From CAVXFL01 sp963761015 (GTDB lineage: Bacteria > Pseudomonadota > Alphaproteobacteria > Acetobacterales > Acetobacteraceae), in contig CAVXFL010000018.1 in assembly GCA_963761015.1 (NCBI GenBank), positions 1 to 64,000 on the forward strand: a stretch of 64,000 bases of DNA, in the 5' to 3' direction. The position numbers and the translations under genes were made by a program. The notes under the pieces were generated by a model, which did not search any database, had not been told where the DNA came from, and saw only the letters and a list, made by a program, of their open reading frames with translations. The first letter of the stretch is position 1. Every line of letters starts with the position of its first letter. Shown here one piece after another: positions 46,865 through 56,227 of this stretch.

Positions 46865-47402
46865 TGAACAAGCGCCCGGGACGGTGCGCAGTTTGGACGC
46901 CGGCGTAAGAGTCTGCGTCACCGGATCACTCACACGGGACAAAGGCTACGATCTGCTGCTGGAATGCGCACGCGACGCTGCGCGGCGCGGGATGCCGCTC
47001 TCGTTTGCGGTGATCGGCAGCACGATCGACGACGGCCGGCTGCTGGATACCGGAACCGCCTTCGTCACTGGCTGGTTCGACGAGGAGGAATTGCCGGCCC
47101 TGATCGAAGCGCAGGACGCGCATCTCGGATTTCTGCCGTCGCGTGCCCCGGAGACTTGGTGTTATTCGCTGTCGGCCATGTTCAGGGCCGGACTGCATGT
47201 GGCGGCATTTGACCTGGGGGCCCAGGCCGAGCGCATCCGGCGCACCGGGCGCGGCTTTCTGCTGCCGCTCGGCCTACCCCCCGCCCAGATCAATGACGCG
47301 CTGATGCGCTGCGCTTATCACCGACACGGTGGAAAGCTGGCCGGATCGCCCATCCTCGCGGAGCTCGGCGCGGGGTGGGGTGATGCACCGCCCCAGGGCT
47401 GA
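46865..47402 (+). pseudogene. large glycosyltransferase, 3' part
   Basis: The frame resumes as EDEQAPGTVRSLDAGVRVCV, then 'TGSLTRDKGYDLLLECARDA' and 'APETWCYSLSAMFRAGLHVA'. This is the C-terminal (donor-binding) half of a GT4 domain, matching the family's 'G..KGYD.LL.CA..A' and 'PETWCYSLS' patterns. It is separated from its 5' part by the IS5 element and has no start signal of its own. Confidence 0.8.
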
Positions 47403-47436
47403 TCCTCGGCAGCGGTGGCAGCGTCGGCCAACTCCC

Positions 47437-47748
47437 TCAGTTCTGGCCGGGCTGATTCAGGCAACCACTTGCGGGCGTGGCCCGAACCAACTCGTCGCGC
47501 TGCAGGTCGCCGGCCTGAACGCCGAGGATCGCGCTGTTCAGGATTTGCACTATGGCGGTATCGTCCAGGCTGCGCGCGAGCATGCCCAGCGCCCCGCCGA
47601 GCAGCGCGGAGGCGATCGAGATCGAGACCATGTTCTGCTCGATCATGTAGTCGATCGCCTTCTCGACCACCGCGCCGGCGCGCCCCAGGTCGGGCGGAAT
47701 GTCCGCGTCGGCTGAGCTATCGGCCTCGGCTGGTTGCGGTAGCTGCAT
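47437..47748 (-). CDS. hypothetical protein
   Basis: This 103-residue protein starts at an ATG after GGAGGAG. It holds a helix pair (AGAVVEKAIDYMIEQNMVSI, then 'IASALLGGALGMLARSL'). No family is recognised. Confidence 0.55.
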   Translation of the reverse strand: MQLPQPAEADSSADADIPPDLGRAGAVVEKAIDYMIEQNMVSISIASALLGGALGMLARSLDDTAIVQILNSAILGVQAGDLQRDELVRATPASGCLNQPGQN

Positions 47749-47825
47749 TGGCTATCTCCTCCCGCTCTGAGATGGCGCGGCAGCGGCCGCGTTGAACCCC
47801 CGGCCTATCAACTCAATTCATCATG

Positions 47826-49660
47826 TCTATTTTGCCGGGACCGGCTCCGGCGGCGTGTCCTCACCCTGCATCGCCCACATCCGCGCATACAGCCCACCCC
47901 GCGCCAGCAGCTCGCCGTGGGTGCCCTGCTCGACTACCCGGCCGTCCGCGAGCACGAGGATCTGGTCGGCATCGACTACGGTCGAGAGGCGATGGGCGAT
48001 CACCAGCGTTGTGCGGTGCCGCGAAACCGCACGCAGCGCCGTCTGGATGTCCTGCTCGGGTACTTGTGTCCAGCGCGCTGGTCGCCTCGTCGAGGATCAG
48101 GATGCGCGGGTCCTTCAAGATCGTCCGCGCGATCGCGACGCGCTGCTTCTCCCCGCCCGATAGCTTCAGGCCCCGCTCGCCCACCCGCGTGTCGTAGCCC
48201 TCGGGCAGGCTCATCACGAAATCGTGGACCTGCGCGTGCCGGGCGGCTTGCTCGATCTCCGCCTCGCTCGCGCCAGGGCGGCCATAGGCGAGATTGTAGC
48301 GGATGGTGTCGTTGAACAGCACCGTGTCTTGCGGCACCACGCCGATGGCCGCGCGCAGACTGTCCTGGGTCAGATCACGAATGTTGTGGCCGTCGATCAG
48401 GATGCGCCCCGAGGTCACATCGTAGAATCGGAACAAGAGCCGCGTGATGGTGGACTTGCCGGCGCCGGTCGGGCCGACGATTGCCAGCTTGGCGCCGCGC
48501 GGCACGTGGAAGCTGACGCCCTTCAGGATTTCCCGATCGGGGTGATAGCCGAATCGCACGTTCTCGAACGTAAGGGAACACGGTTCACCCTCGGCGAGGT
48601 GCGCGCTCAGCGCCCGCGCGCCCGGCCGGTCGGCGATCTCTTGCCCGATCGCGAGCAGGCGGAACATCTGCTCCATGTCAACCAGGCCCTGCTTGATCGT
48701 GTTGTAGACGAAGCCGAGGAAGTTCAGCGGCTGGTAGAGCTGCATCAGATAGGTATTGACCAGCACGAACTTGCCCACCGTCATGCGGCCCGCGGCGATT
48801 TCGTGCGCCGCCATCAGCATCACCAGCGCGAGCCCGGTGGAGATGATCGCCGCCTGGCCGATATTCAGTGCATTCAGCGTCACCTGCGCCTTGACCGCCG
48901 CCCGCTCGTAGCGCGCGAGAGATTCGTCGTAGCGCCGCGCCTCGTGCGCCTCGTTACCGAAATATTTCACCGTTTCGTAATTGAGCAGGCTGTCGATCGC
49001 CTTGGTGTGCGCCTCGCTGTCCAGGTCGTTCATGGCGCGCCGGTAGCGCACGCGCCAGCTCGCGAAGCCGACGGTGAAGCCGATGTAGGAGAACACGGCG
49101 ACGAACGCGACAGTCGCGAACCGCCAGTCGAACATGTGCCAGAGGATCGCGGTGACCAGCAGCACCTCGAACAGGGTGGGCAGGATGTTGAACACCGCCA
49201 TGCGCAGCACCTGCTCGATCGCCTCGGTACCGCGCGCGATGGCGCGGGCGAGGCTGCCGGTCTGCCGGTCGAGGTGAAAGCGCAGCGACAGCCGATGCAC
49301 GTGCTGGAACGTACGCAGCGCGACCCGCCGTACCGTGCGCTGCTGCACGGCGGCGAAGACCGCGTCCCGCAGCTCGCCGAACGCGGCCGAAGCCACGCGC
49401 AGCCCGCCATAGGCGATAATGAGCGCGATCGGTACGGCGATGGCGCCGGCATGCGTTGTCGGCGCGAGGGCATCCACCGCGCGGCTGTAGACGATCGGCA
49501 CGTAAACCGTCGCCAGCTTCGCCAGGATCAGAAACGCGACCGCCAGCACCACGCGGACATGCGACGCCACGTCGCCCTTGGGCCACAGATAGGGCAGAAG
49601 CGAGCGGATAGTTTGCAGGCCGGAGCGATCGCCGGCGGCGAGAGCGGATCGCGTCGTCAT
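47826..49660 (-). pseudogene. Atm1-type ABC exporter, frame broken near 48064
   Basis: This half-transporter of the heavy-metal/Fe-S export type (AtmA/Atm1) starts at ATG 49660. Six membrane helices include 'RVVLAVAFLILAKLATVYVP'; 'DSLLNYETVKYFGNEAHEAR' is the Atm1-type signature. The ATPase has Walker A 'IVGPTGAGKSTITRLL', 'LKLSGGEKQRVAIARTILKD' and Walker B 'ILILDEATSALDT'. Removing one C from CCC near 48064 continues the frame as EQDIQTALRAVSRHRTTLVI and ends at 47826. The restored length is about 611 residues. It likely exports glutathione-type sulfur compounds. Confidence 0.88.
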
Positions 49661-49743
49661 GGCCCCTCGATGTGGCCCGCGCCGGCCCGCTTGCAAATGG
49701 CGCCGTCCTGGCGAGCGGCTGGTATGTGCACCACTTGCTGCCC

Positions 49744-50568
49744 ATGCGCCGGCTGCTCCGCCATATTGAAGCCTGTCACAATGCGCGGCTTCCGGGTCGG
49801 CGCGTTCCATTTCGCCTCGGCGAAACGCCGGTTGGGTGGGTGCTGCCCGAATTCGCCGACGAACTGGCCGGATTCCCCGGGATCACCGGCGATACCGGCG
49901 GCACGACCCTCGACGCGGCGCGCGCAAACGAACTGCCCCGGATCGCCCGCGCGCTCGCCGAACGCGGCATTCTCGGATGGCGCGGCGAAAGCTTCGACGT
50001 GCGCGCAGCGCCCGGCGGCGCGGTGCTGGCGCGCATCGATCGCGCCGCCCTGCCCGCCTTCGGGATCGCCGCCGAAGGCGTGCACGTCAACGGGCTGGTG
50101 CGGCGGGCGGACGGCCTGTTCCTCTGGGTCGGCCGCCGCGCGACCCACAAGCTGCTCGACCCCGGCAAATACGACCACATCGTGGCGGGCGGGGTGCCGT
50201 CGGGGCTAACCCCTTGGGACACGCTGCTGAAGGAGGCGGCGGAAGAGGCGGAAATCCCGGCATCGCTGGCGGCCGAAGCGGCTCCGGTCACCCGGATCGG
50301 CTACACAATGGAGCGGCCCGAGGGACTCCGGCGCGACCTGCTGTATTGCTACGATCTCTATTTGCCGGAGTCGTTCGTCCCCTGCCCCGCCGATGGCGAG
50401 GTCGCCGGATTCGAGCTGTGGCCGATCGCGCGGGCGCTCGACGTGGCCAGCGAGACCGACGACTTCAAATTCAACGTCAATCTGGTGCTCATCGACCTGT
50501 TCCTCCGCACCCGCCTGATCGATCCCGCGAGCGCCGACGGCCTGATGCTGCGGGAAAGGCTGAGGTAA
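49744..50568 (+). CDS. DUF4743 Nudix hydrolase
   Basis: This 274-residue protein has an N-terminal DUF4743 domain (MRRLLRHIEACHNARLPGRR, then 'VPFRLGETPVGWVLPEFADE') and a C-terminal Nudix domain with the box 'GGVPSGLTPWDTLLKEAAEE'. The box is modified: the usual 'RE..EE.G' reads 'KEAAEEAEI'. Similar proteins are linked to thiamine diphosphate turnover in eukaryotes (Tnr3-like). Here thiG and thiS follow on the opposite strand, which fits but does not prove that role. ATG 49744 is used; the upstream reading is outside the domain. Confidence 0.85.
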   Translation: MRRLLRHIEACHNARLPGRRVPFRLGETPVGWVLPEFADELAGFPGITGDTGGTTLDAARANELPRIARALAERGILGWRGESFDVRAAPGGAVLARIDRAALPAFGIAAEGVHVNGLVRRADGLFLWVGRRATHKLLDPGKYDHIVAGGVPSGLTPWDTLLKEAAEEAEIPASLAAEAAPVTRIGYTMERPEGLRRDLLYCYDLYLPESFVPCPADGEVAGFELWPIARALDVASETDDFKFNVNLVLIDLFLRTRLIDPASADGLMLRERLR

Positions 50569-50601
50569 GGAACGGGGGGCAGACCGCTGCCTCGCGCCAA
50601 G

Positions 50602-51408
50602 CTACCGCCGGATCAACCCGGTCAGCGGGCTCGACGGATCGGCCCCCATCCGCCTTGGCATGCGGCCGGCGAGATAGGCGAGGCGCCCCGCCTCCACCGC
50701 CGCCTTCATGGCTCGCGCCATGCCGATCGGGTCCTTGGCGTGGGCGATCGCGGAGTTCAGCAGCACGGCGTCGCAGCCCAACTCCATAGCGATCGCGGCG
50801 TCCGATGCCGTGCCCACGCCGGCGTCCACTAGCAGCGGCACCGTCGCCTGCTCGATCAGGATCGAGATCATGGCCGGATTCTGCAGCCCCAGGCCCGAGC
50901 CGATCGGCGCGCCCAAAGGCATCACCGCGACGCAGCCCATCTCCTGCAACCGCTTGGCCGCGACCGGGTCGTCGTTGCAGTAGACCATGACCTCGAAGCC
51001 GTCGCGGATCAGCGCCTCGGCGGCCTCGAACGTGCCTTGCATGTCCGGGTAAAGCGTCGGCGGCGGGCCGAGCACTTCCAGCTTCACCAGATTCCAGCCG
51101 CCCGCCTCGCGCGCCAGCCGGAGCGTGCGCACCGCCTCCTTGGCGGTATGGCAGCCGGCGGTGTTCGGCAGATACGTATATTTCTTGGGGTCCACGTAGT
51201 CCTGCAGCATCGGCGCGCTGGCGTCGGACAGGTTCACGCGCCGCACCGCGACGGTGACCATCTCGGCCCCGCTCGCCGCGATGGCGGCGGCGGTCTGCTC
51301 CAGATCCTTGTATTTGCCCGTGCCGACCACGAGGCGGGAACGGAAACGGCGGCCGGCTACCGTCCAGCCGTCGTCCTCCAGCGCGGTCGCCGGCGTCCTC
51401 GCATCCAT
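50602..51408 (-). CDS. thiazole synthase ThiG
   Basis: ThiG makes the thiazole phosphate of thiamine from deoxyxylulose phosphate, dehydroglycine and ThiS thiocarboxylate. The 268-residue barrel has 'RFRSRLVVGTGKYKDLEQTA', 'AGGWNLVKLEVLGPPPTLYP' (catalytic Lys), 'VMVYCNDDPVAAKRLQEMGC' and 'VPLLVDAGVGTASDAAIAME'. It starts four bases after the thiS stop. Confidence 0.95.
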   Translation of the reverse strand: MDARTPATALEDDGWTVAGRRFRSRLVVGTGKYKDLEQTAAAIAASGAEMVTVAVRRVNLSDASAPMLQDYVDPKKYTYLPNTAGCHTAKEAVRTLRLAREAGGWNLVKLEVLGPPPTLYPDMQGTFEAAEALIRDGFEVMVYCNDDPVAAKRLQEMGCVAVMPLGAPIGSGLGLQNPAMISILIEQATVPLLVDAGVGTASDAAIAMELGCDAVLLNSAIAHAKDPIGMARAMKAAVEAGRLAYLAGRMPRRMGADPSSPLTGLIRR

Positions 51409-51412
51409 AGTC

Positions 51413-51625
51413 TCAGCCTCCGCCGATGAAATGCACGATCTCGACCCAGTCGCCGTCCGCGAGCCAGGTCTCGGCGTAGGCGGAGCGGGGCACGATTTCC
51501 TCGTTGCGCTCGACCGCGACCTTGCGCGTCTCCAGCCCGAGCGCGGCCAGGAGTCCGGCCACGGTGGATGGCGCGTCGAGCGCCCAGCTTTCGCCGTTCA
51601 CCACCAAGGTCAGCGGTTTTTGCAT
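51413..51625 (-). CDS. sulfur carrier protein ThiS
   Basis: This 70-residue ubiquitin-like protein (MQKPLTLVVNGESWALDAPS) ends in GGG. The penultimate Gly-Gly is the thiocarboxylation site; an extra Gly at the end differs from the usual exact GG terminus. It is directly upstream of thiG on the same strand. Confidence 0.9.
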   Translation of the reverse strand: MQKPLTLVVNGESWALDAPSTVAGLLAALGLETRKVAVERNEEIVPRSAYAETWLADGDWVEIVHFIGGG

Positions 51626-51707
51626 GCACTCAAGTATGGTCCCCCGCCGCACCGCTCACAAGCAACCCCGTTGGACCGACGCGGTGCAGCATGCTAGGCC
51701 CCCGACC

Positions 51708-52178
51708 ATGCCCGCTCCCCCTCCGCTGATCGCCGTGCTGAACGGCCCGAACATGAACATGCTCGGCCTGCGCCAGCCGCACCTCTACGGTGCCGCCACG
51801 CTGGACGATGTCGAGTCGCTGTGCGCCGAAACCGCCGAGGAACTCGGCCTGGCGATCGATTTCCGGCAGACCAACGGCGAAGGCGAGCTGATCTCCTGGG
51901 TGCAGGAATGCCGCGGCCGGGCGCAGGGCATTGTCATCAATCCGGCCGGCTACACCACGACCTCGATCGCGTTGATGGACGCGCTGCTCGCGGTGGACGT
52001 GCCGGTAGTCGAGGTCCACATCACCAATATCCATCGCCGCGAGGAGTTTCGGCAGCATTCCTACGTGTCCAAGGCCGCGGTCGGCGTGATATGCGGATTC
52101 GGCGTCCGCGGCTACGCGCTCGCGCTCACCGCCATGGCCGACCTACTCCTGGCGCTCCAGGGCGAGGCGGAGGAATGA
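51708..52178 (+). CDS. 3-dehydroquinate dehydratase, type II
   Basis: This enzyme removes water from 3-dehydroquinate in the shikimate pathway. The 156-residue protein has 'LIAVLNGPNMNMLGLRQPHL' (catalytic Arg or Tyr region, with 'LYG'), 'GIVINPAGYTTTSIALMDAL', 'VPVVEVHITNIHRREEFRQH' (His) and 'GVICGFGVRGYALAL'. Its stop overlaps the accB start by four bases, the familiar aroQ-accB-accC order. Confidence 0.96.
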   Translation: MPAPPPLIAVLNGPNMNMLGLRQPHLYGAATLDDVESLCAETAEELGLAIDFRQTNGEGELISWVQECRGRAQGIVINPAGYTTTSIALMDALLAVDVPVVEVHITNIHRREEFRQHSYVSKAAVGVICGFGVRGYALALTAMADLLLALQGEAEE

Positions 52179-52627
52179 GCGGGGTCCGCTTCGATCCCGA
52201 GGCGATTCGCGCGCTCGCCGGCATCCTGACCGAAACCGGCCTGACCGAGATCGAAATTGCCGAGAAGGACAGCCGGATCCGCGTGGTCCGCGCTCCGGCG
52301 CCAGTCGCCGCCGTTACCGGCGCGGTCGCCGCGCCGCACGCCCCGGTCGCGCCGGAAGCGCTCGCCCCCGCGACCGTCGATATTTCCAAGCATCCGGGGG
52401 CGGTGCTGAGCCCCATGGTCGGCATTGCCTATCTGGCGCCCGAACCGGGTGCTCCGCCCTTCGTCGTGCCCGGCCAGGCGGTCGCGGCGGGCGACGTGCT
52501 GCTGCTGATCGAAGCCATGAAGACCTTCAACCAGATCAAGGCCCCGAAAGCGGGGACCGTCACGCAGATCATGATCGCGTCCGGCTCGCCCGTGGAATAC
52601 GGGGAGCCGCTGTTGATCCTGGAATAG
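52175..52627 (+). CDS. biotin carboxyl carrier protein of acetyl-CoA carboxylase
   Basis: This 150-residue protein carries biotin on K116 in LLLIEAMKTFNQIKAPKAGT. A flexible Ala/Pro/Val-rich linker spans about residues 43-75. It starts inside the aroQ stop after GGCGGAGG. It works with AccC (next gene) and AccAD encoded elsewhere. Confidence 0.96.
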   Translation: MSGVRFDPEAIRALAGILTETGLTEIEIAEKDSRIRVVRAPAPVAAVTGAVAAPHAPVAPEALAPATVDISKHPGAVLSPMVGIAYLAPEPGAPPFVVPGQAVAAGDVLLLIEAMKTFNQIKAPKAGTVTQIMIASGSPVEYGEPLLILE

Positions 52628-52634
52628 CTTGGCG

Positions 52635-53993
52635 GTGTTCCGCAAGATCCTGATCGCCAATCGCGGCGAGATCGCCTTGCGCATCCAGCGCACCTGCCGC
52701 GAAATGGGCATCGCCACCGTCGCCGTGCATTCGACGGCCGATTCCGATGCCATGCACGTACGGCTGGCGGACGAGAGCGTGTGCATCGGCCCGCCGCCCG
52801 CCAAGGACAGTTACCTGAACGTTCCGGCGCTGATTTCCGCGGCGACCATCGCGGGCGCCGACGCGATCCATCCGGGCTACGGCTTTCTCAGCGAGAACGC
52901 CGATTTCGCCGATACCGTCGAGGCGCACGGGCTGGCTTTCATCGGCCCCTCGCCGGAGCACATCCGTATGATGGGCGACAAGGTGGCGGCGAAGGAAGCG
53001 ATGGCGGCGCATGGCGTGCCGCTCGTGCCCGGCTCCGAGGGCGAAGTCTCGGACCTCGCGGCGGCCGCCAAGGCGGCGGCGCGCATCGGTTATCCGGTGC
53101 TGATCAAGGCGGCGGCCGGCGGCGGCGGGCGTGGCATGAAGGTGGCCCGGCATCCGGCCGGGCTGGAGCAGGCCTGGCAACTCGCCCGCGCCGAAGCGCG
53201 CGCCGCCTTTGGCAACGATACTGTCTACCTCGAGAAATATCTGGATCGGCCGCGCCACATTGAGGTGCAGATCCTCGCCAATTCGCAGGGTCACGTGGTG
53301 CATCTCGGTGAACGCGATTGCAGTTTGCAGCGGCGACACCAGAAACTGCTGGAGGAAGCGGGATCGCCGGCTCTGACGCCGGCGCAACGGGACGCGATCG
53401 GCGGCATCGTGACGCGCGCGCTGTCGCGCCTCGGCTACCGCAACGCCGGCACCGTGGAGTTCCTTTATCAGGACGGCGAGTTCGCGTTCATCGAAATGAA
53501 CACGCGCCTGCAAGTCGAGCATCCAGTCACCGAAATGCTGTGCGACATCGACATGGTGCGCGAGCAGATCCGCATCGCCGCCGGCGATCCGCTCGGCTAT
53601 CGGCAGTCCGACATCGGCTTCCGTGGGCATGCCATCGAATGTCGCCTCACCGCCGAGGACCCGGACAGCTTCCAGCCGAGTCCCGGTCGCGTCACCGCGT
53701 TTCACGCGCCGGGCGGGCCCGGCATCAGGGTCGATTCCGCGCTTTATGCTGGCTCGGTGGTGCCGCCGTACTACGACAGCCTCGTCGCCAAGGTGATCGC
53801 GCACGCGCCGACACGCGCCGAGGCGATCGCCAGGATGGCGCGCGCGCTGGCCGAGTGCGCCATTCACGGCATCGCGACCACGCTCGCCTTGCATCAGCGC
53901 GTACTGGAACACCCGGATTTTCGTGCCGGCGACTACGATATCCATTGGCTCGAGCGGGTGGCGTCGGGCGAGCGCGAATCCGAAGCGCCCTAG
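52635..53993 (+). CDS. biotin carboxylase of acetyl-CoA carboxylase
   Basis: This 452-residue ATP-grasp enzyme carboxylates biotin on AccB. Segments seen are 'FRKILIANRGEIALRIQRTC', 'DAIHPGYGFLSENADFADTV', the ATP loop 'IKAAAGGGGRGMKVARHPAG', 'LGERDCSLQRRHQKLLEEAG' and 'FIEMNTRLQVEHPVTEM' (metal and catalytic residues). GTG 52635 gives the usual 'MFRKILIANRGEIA' start; TTG 52629 is an alternative. Confidence 0.96.
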   Translation: MFRKILIANRGEIALRIQRTCREMGIATVAVHSTADSDAMHVRLADESVCIGPPPAKDSYLNVPALISAATIAGADAIHPGYGFLSENADFADTVEAHGLAFIGPSPEHIRMMGDKVAAKEAMAAHGVPLVPGSEGEVSDLAAAAKAAARIGYPVLIKAAAGGGGRGMKVARHPAGLEQAWQLARAEARAAFGNDTVYLEKYLDRPRHIEVQILANSQGHVVHLGERDCSLQRRHQKLLEEAGSPALTPAQRDAIGGIVTRALSRLGYRNAGTVEFLYQDGEFAFIEMNTRLQVEHPVTEMLCDIDMVREQIRIAAGDPLGYRQSDIGFRGHAIECRLTAEDPDSFQPSPGRVTAFHAPGGPGIRVDSALYAGSVVPPYYDSLVAKVIAHAPTRAEAIARMARALAECAIHGIATTLALHQRVLEHPDFRAGDYDIHWLERVASGERESEAP

Positions 53994-54102
53994 TCCCGCG
54001 GCGCTCCGGCGCGAACGGGCCCAGTTTCGATCACGGATTAGAGATTGGCCGCTGGTCCGCGCCGGTGTTAGTGCGAGGCTCCGTTGGCGAGGATGAGTCG
54101 CG

Positions 54103-56031
54103 ATGGCAGAGGCCGACGGACGGCATCGACTCCTCTATGAAAAGGCGCCGGTGCCGCTGCATTCGGTGGACGACGAGTTGCGGCTCATCGAGGTCAACGA
54201 GGCTTGGCTCGATCTGTTCGGCTACGAACGGAAGGACGTGATCGCCCAGCCGATCACCGGCTTCATGACAGAGGAATCCGCGCGACGCTATCGCGAGATC
54301 GTCGTCGCCGCCATGGCGCGCGGCGACACCGTCGAGGATTTGGAACTCCATTTCGTCAGCAAGCGCGGCGTGGAGCTGGAAATCGCCCTTAGCGCGCGAT
54401 CAATTCCGGCCGAGCGGCGCGGCGCGCATCAAAGCACCACCGTGCTCCAGAATCCGTCGCGGCTGCGTCGGACGGAACGCTCCTTGCGCGCGCGCGAGGA
54501 AGAATATCGGCTGCTGGTCGAAGGCATCGTCGATTACGCGGTCTTCATGCTGGACCCGCAAGGGAATATCACGAGCTGGAACACCGGCGCGCAGCGCATC
54601 AAGGGCTACAGCAGCGACGACATCATCGGCCAGCACTTCTCGCGCTTCTACACGGAGGAAGATCGCGTCGCCGGCAAGCCCATGCATGGATTGCACGCGG
54701 CGGCGCGGGAAGGCCGCTACGAGGCGGAGGGCTGGCGCGTACGGAAGGACGGCAGCCGCTTCTGGGCCAGCGTGGTCATCGACGCGATTCACGACGACGC
54801 GGGCCGACTGCTTGGCTTCGCCAAGATCACCCGCGACATGACAGAACGCGTGATGCACCAGGAAATGCTGGAGCAGACCCGCGCGGCGTTGATGCAGTCG
54901 CAGAAAATGGAGGCGATCGGGCAGCTCACCGGTGGCGTTGCGCACGACTTCAACAATCTGCTGACGGCGATTCTGGGCAACCTCGAGTTGCTCGACCGCC
55001 ACGAGGACGCGCAAAGTCCAGCCATTCAAAGGCTGATCGCGAACGCAAGGCGCGCGGTCGAACGCGGCGCCGGCCTGACCAAGCGGCTGCTCGCCTTCTC
55101 CCGACGTCAGGCCTTGGCGCCCAGCGTCACCGATCTCAATCGCCTGGTCGCGGGCATGTCGGAACTCTTGCAGCGATCGCTGGGCGAAAACATCAGCATC
55201 GAAACGGTGTTCGCGGGCGGGCTCTGGCCGAGCTTCGTCGACCAGAACCAACTCGAAAGCGCGCTGCTGAACCTCGCGGTGAACGCCCGCGATGCCATGC
55301 CCGAGGGCGGCAAGCTCACGATCGAAACCGCGAATACCTATCTCGACGACGATTACGCGGCCGGACACGCCGAAGTGACGGCCGGGCAATATGTCTTACT
55401 CGCGGTGACGGATACCGGTACCGGCATGACCAAGGAAGTGCAGACCCGGGCATTTGAGCCGTTCTTCACCACCAAGACCGACGGCCAGGGCACCGGGCTC
55501 GGGCTGAGCCAAACCTACGGCTTCGTGAAACAATCCGGGGGGCACGTGAAGATCTACACCGAAGCCGGGCACGGCACGACGGTGAAGATTTATCTTTCCC
55601 GGCATTTCGGCGTCAGCGCGCCGGAGCCGATGCCGGTACGTCAGCCCGCGCTGGCCGCCGGGCATGGCGAGACCGTGCTGGTGGTGGAGGACGACCCGGG
55701 GGTCCGGCAGTACGCCACCGCCGCGCTGCGCCAACTCGGATACAACGTGTTCGAGGCGGAGGACGGCCCCTCGGCATTGCGCATCCTCGAAAGCCAGGCG
55801 GATATCGCGCTGATGTTCACGGATGTCGGGCTGCCCGGCATGAACGGGCGCGTGCTCGCTCGCGACGCCGAACGCCTTCGCCCGGGGCTGAACGTGCTGT
55901 TCACGACCGGCTACGCGCGCAACGCCATCGTCCACAGGGGATTGCTGGAGCCCGGCGTACAGGTGCTACCGAAGCCGTTCACCATCGACGGCCTCGCGCG
56001 CAAGTTGCGGCAAGTGCTGCGCAATTCGTAG
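54103..56031 (+). CDS. PAS-PAS hybrid sensor histidine kinase
   Basis: This 642-residue protein has no membrane segments, so it is probably a soluble sensor. PAS 1 is at about residues 6-120 ('DELRLIEVNEAWLDLFGYER') and PAS 2 at about 128-250 ('YAVFMLDPQGNITSWNTGAQ'). The HisKA domain has H281 in GGVAHDFNNLLTAILGN. The ATPase has N- and G-boxes ('SALLNLAVNARDAMPEGGKL', 'TDTGTGMTKEV', 'GTGLGLSQTYG'). A C-terminal receiver has D574 (LMFTDVGLPGMNG) and Lys in 'VLPKPF'. Signal and output partner are unknown. Confidence 0.93.
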   Translation: MAEADGRHRLLYEKAPVPLHSVDDELRLIEVNEAWLDLFGYERKDVIAQPITGFMTEESARRYREIVVAAMARGDTVEDLELHFVSKRGVELEIALSARSIPAERRGAHQSTTVLQNPSRLRRTERSLRAREEEYRLLVEGIVDYAVFMLDPQGNITSWNTGAQRIKGYSSDDIIGQHFSRFYTEEDRVAGKPMHGLHAAAREGRYEAEGWRVRKDGSRFWASVVIDAIHDDAGRLLGFAKITRDMTERVMHQEMLEQTRAALMQSQKMEAIGQLTGGVAHDFNNLLTAILGNLELLDRHEDAQSPAIQRLIANARRAVERGAGLTKRLLAFSRRQALAPSVTDLNRLVAGMSELLQRSLGENISIETVFAGGLWPSFVDQNQLESALLNLAVNARDAMPEGGKLTIETANTYLDDDYAAGHAEVTAGQYVLLAVTDTGTGMTKEVQTRAFEPFFTTKTDGQGTGLGLSQTYGFVKQSGGHVKIYTEAGHGTTVKIYLSRHFGVSAPEPMPVRQPALAAGHGETVLVVEDDPGVRQYATAALRQLGYNVFEAEDGPSALRILESQADIALMFTDVGLPGMNGRVLARDAERLRPGLNVLFTTGYARNAIVHRGLLEPGVQVLPKPFTIDGLARKLRQVLRNS

Positions 56032-56227
56032 GTTCGCTCAATCAGGTCAGGACAGGGAAGAAACCCCGCCGGGGACAGGATCGCAAGCCAGTGCCGCGCG
56101 GTCGACGCCGGCATCACGGGAAGGGGTGCATCCGTGCCGGCGCCGACGTACATTGCGACCAGATCGCGCCGGCCGGTTCGGGCCACCGGCGTTTCTCGCG
56201 GGAGGGAGGGAAGGAGCAGCAATCGCC

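Noticed and set aside
51626..51707. TPP riboswitch in front of thiS
   Set aside because: The gap to aroQ is only 82 bases and I see none of the conserved thi-box sequence (CTGAGA/ACCTGATCT-like).
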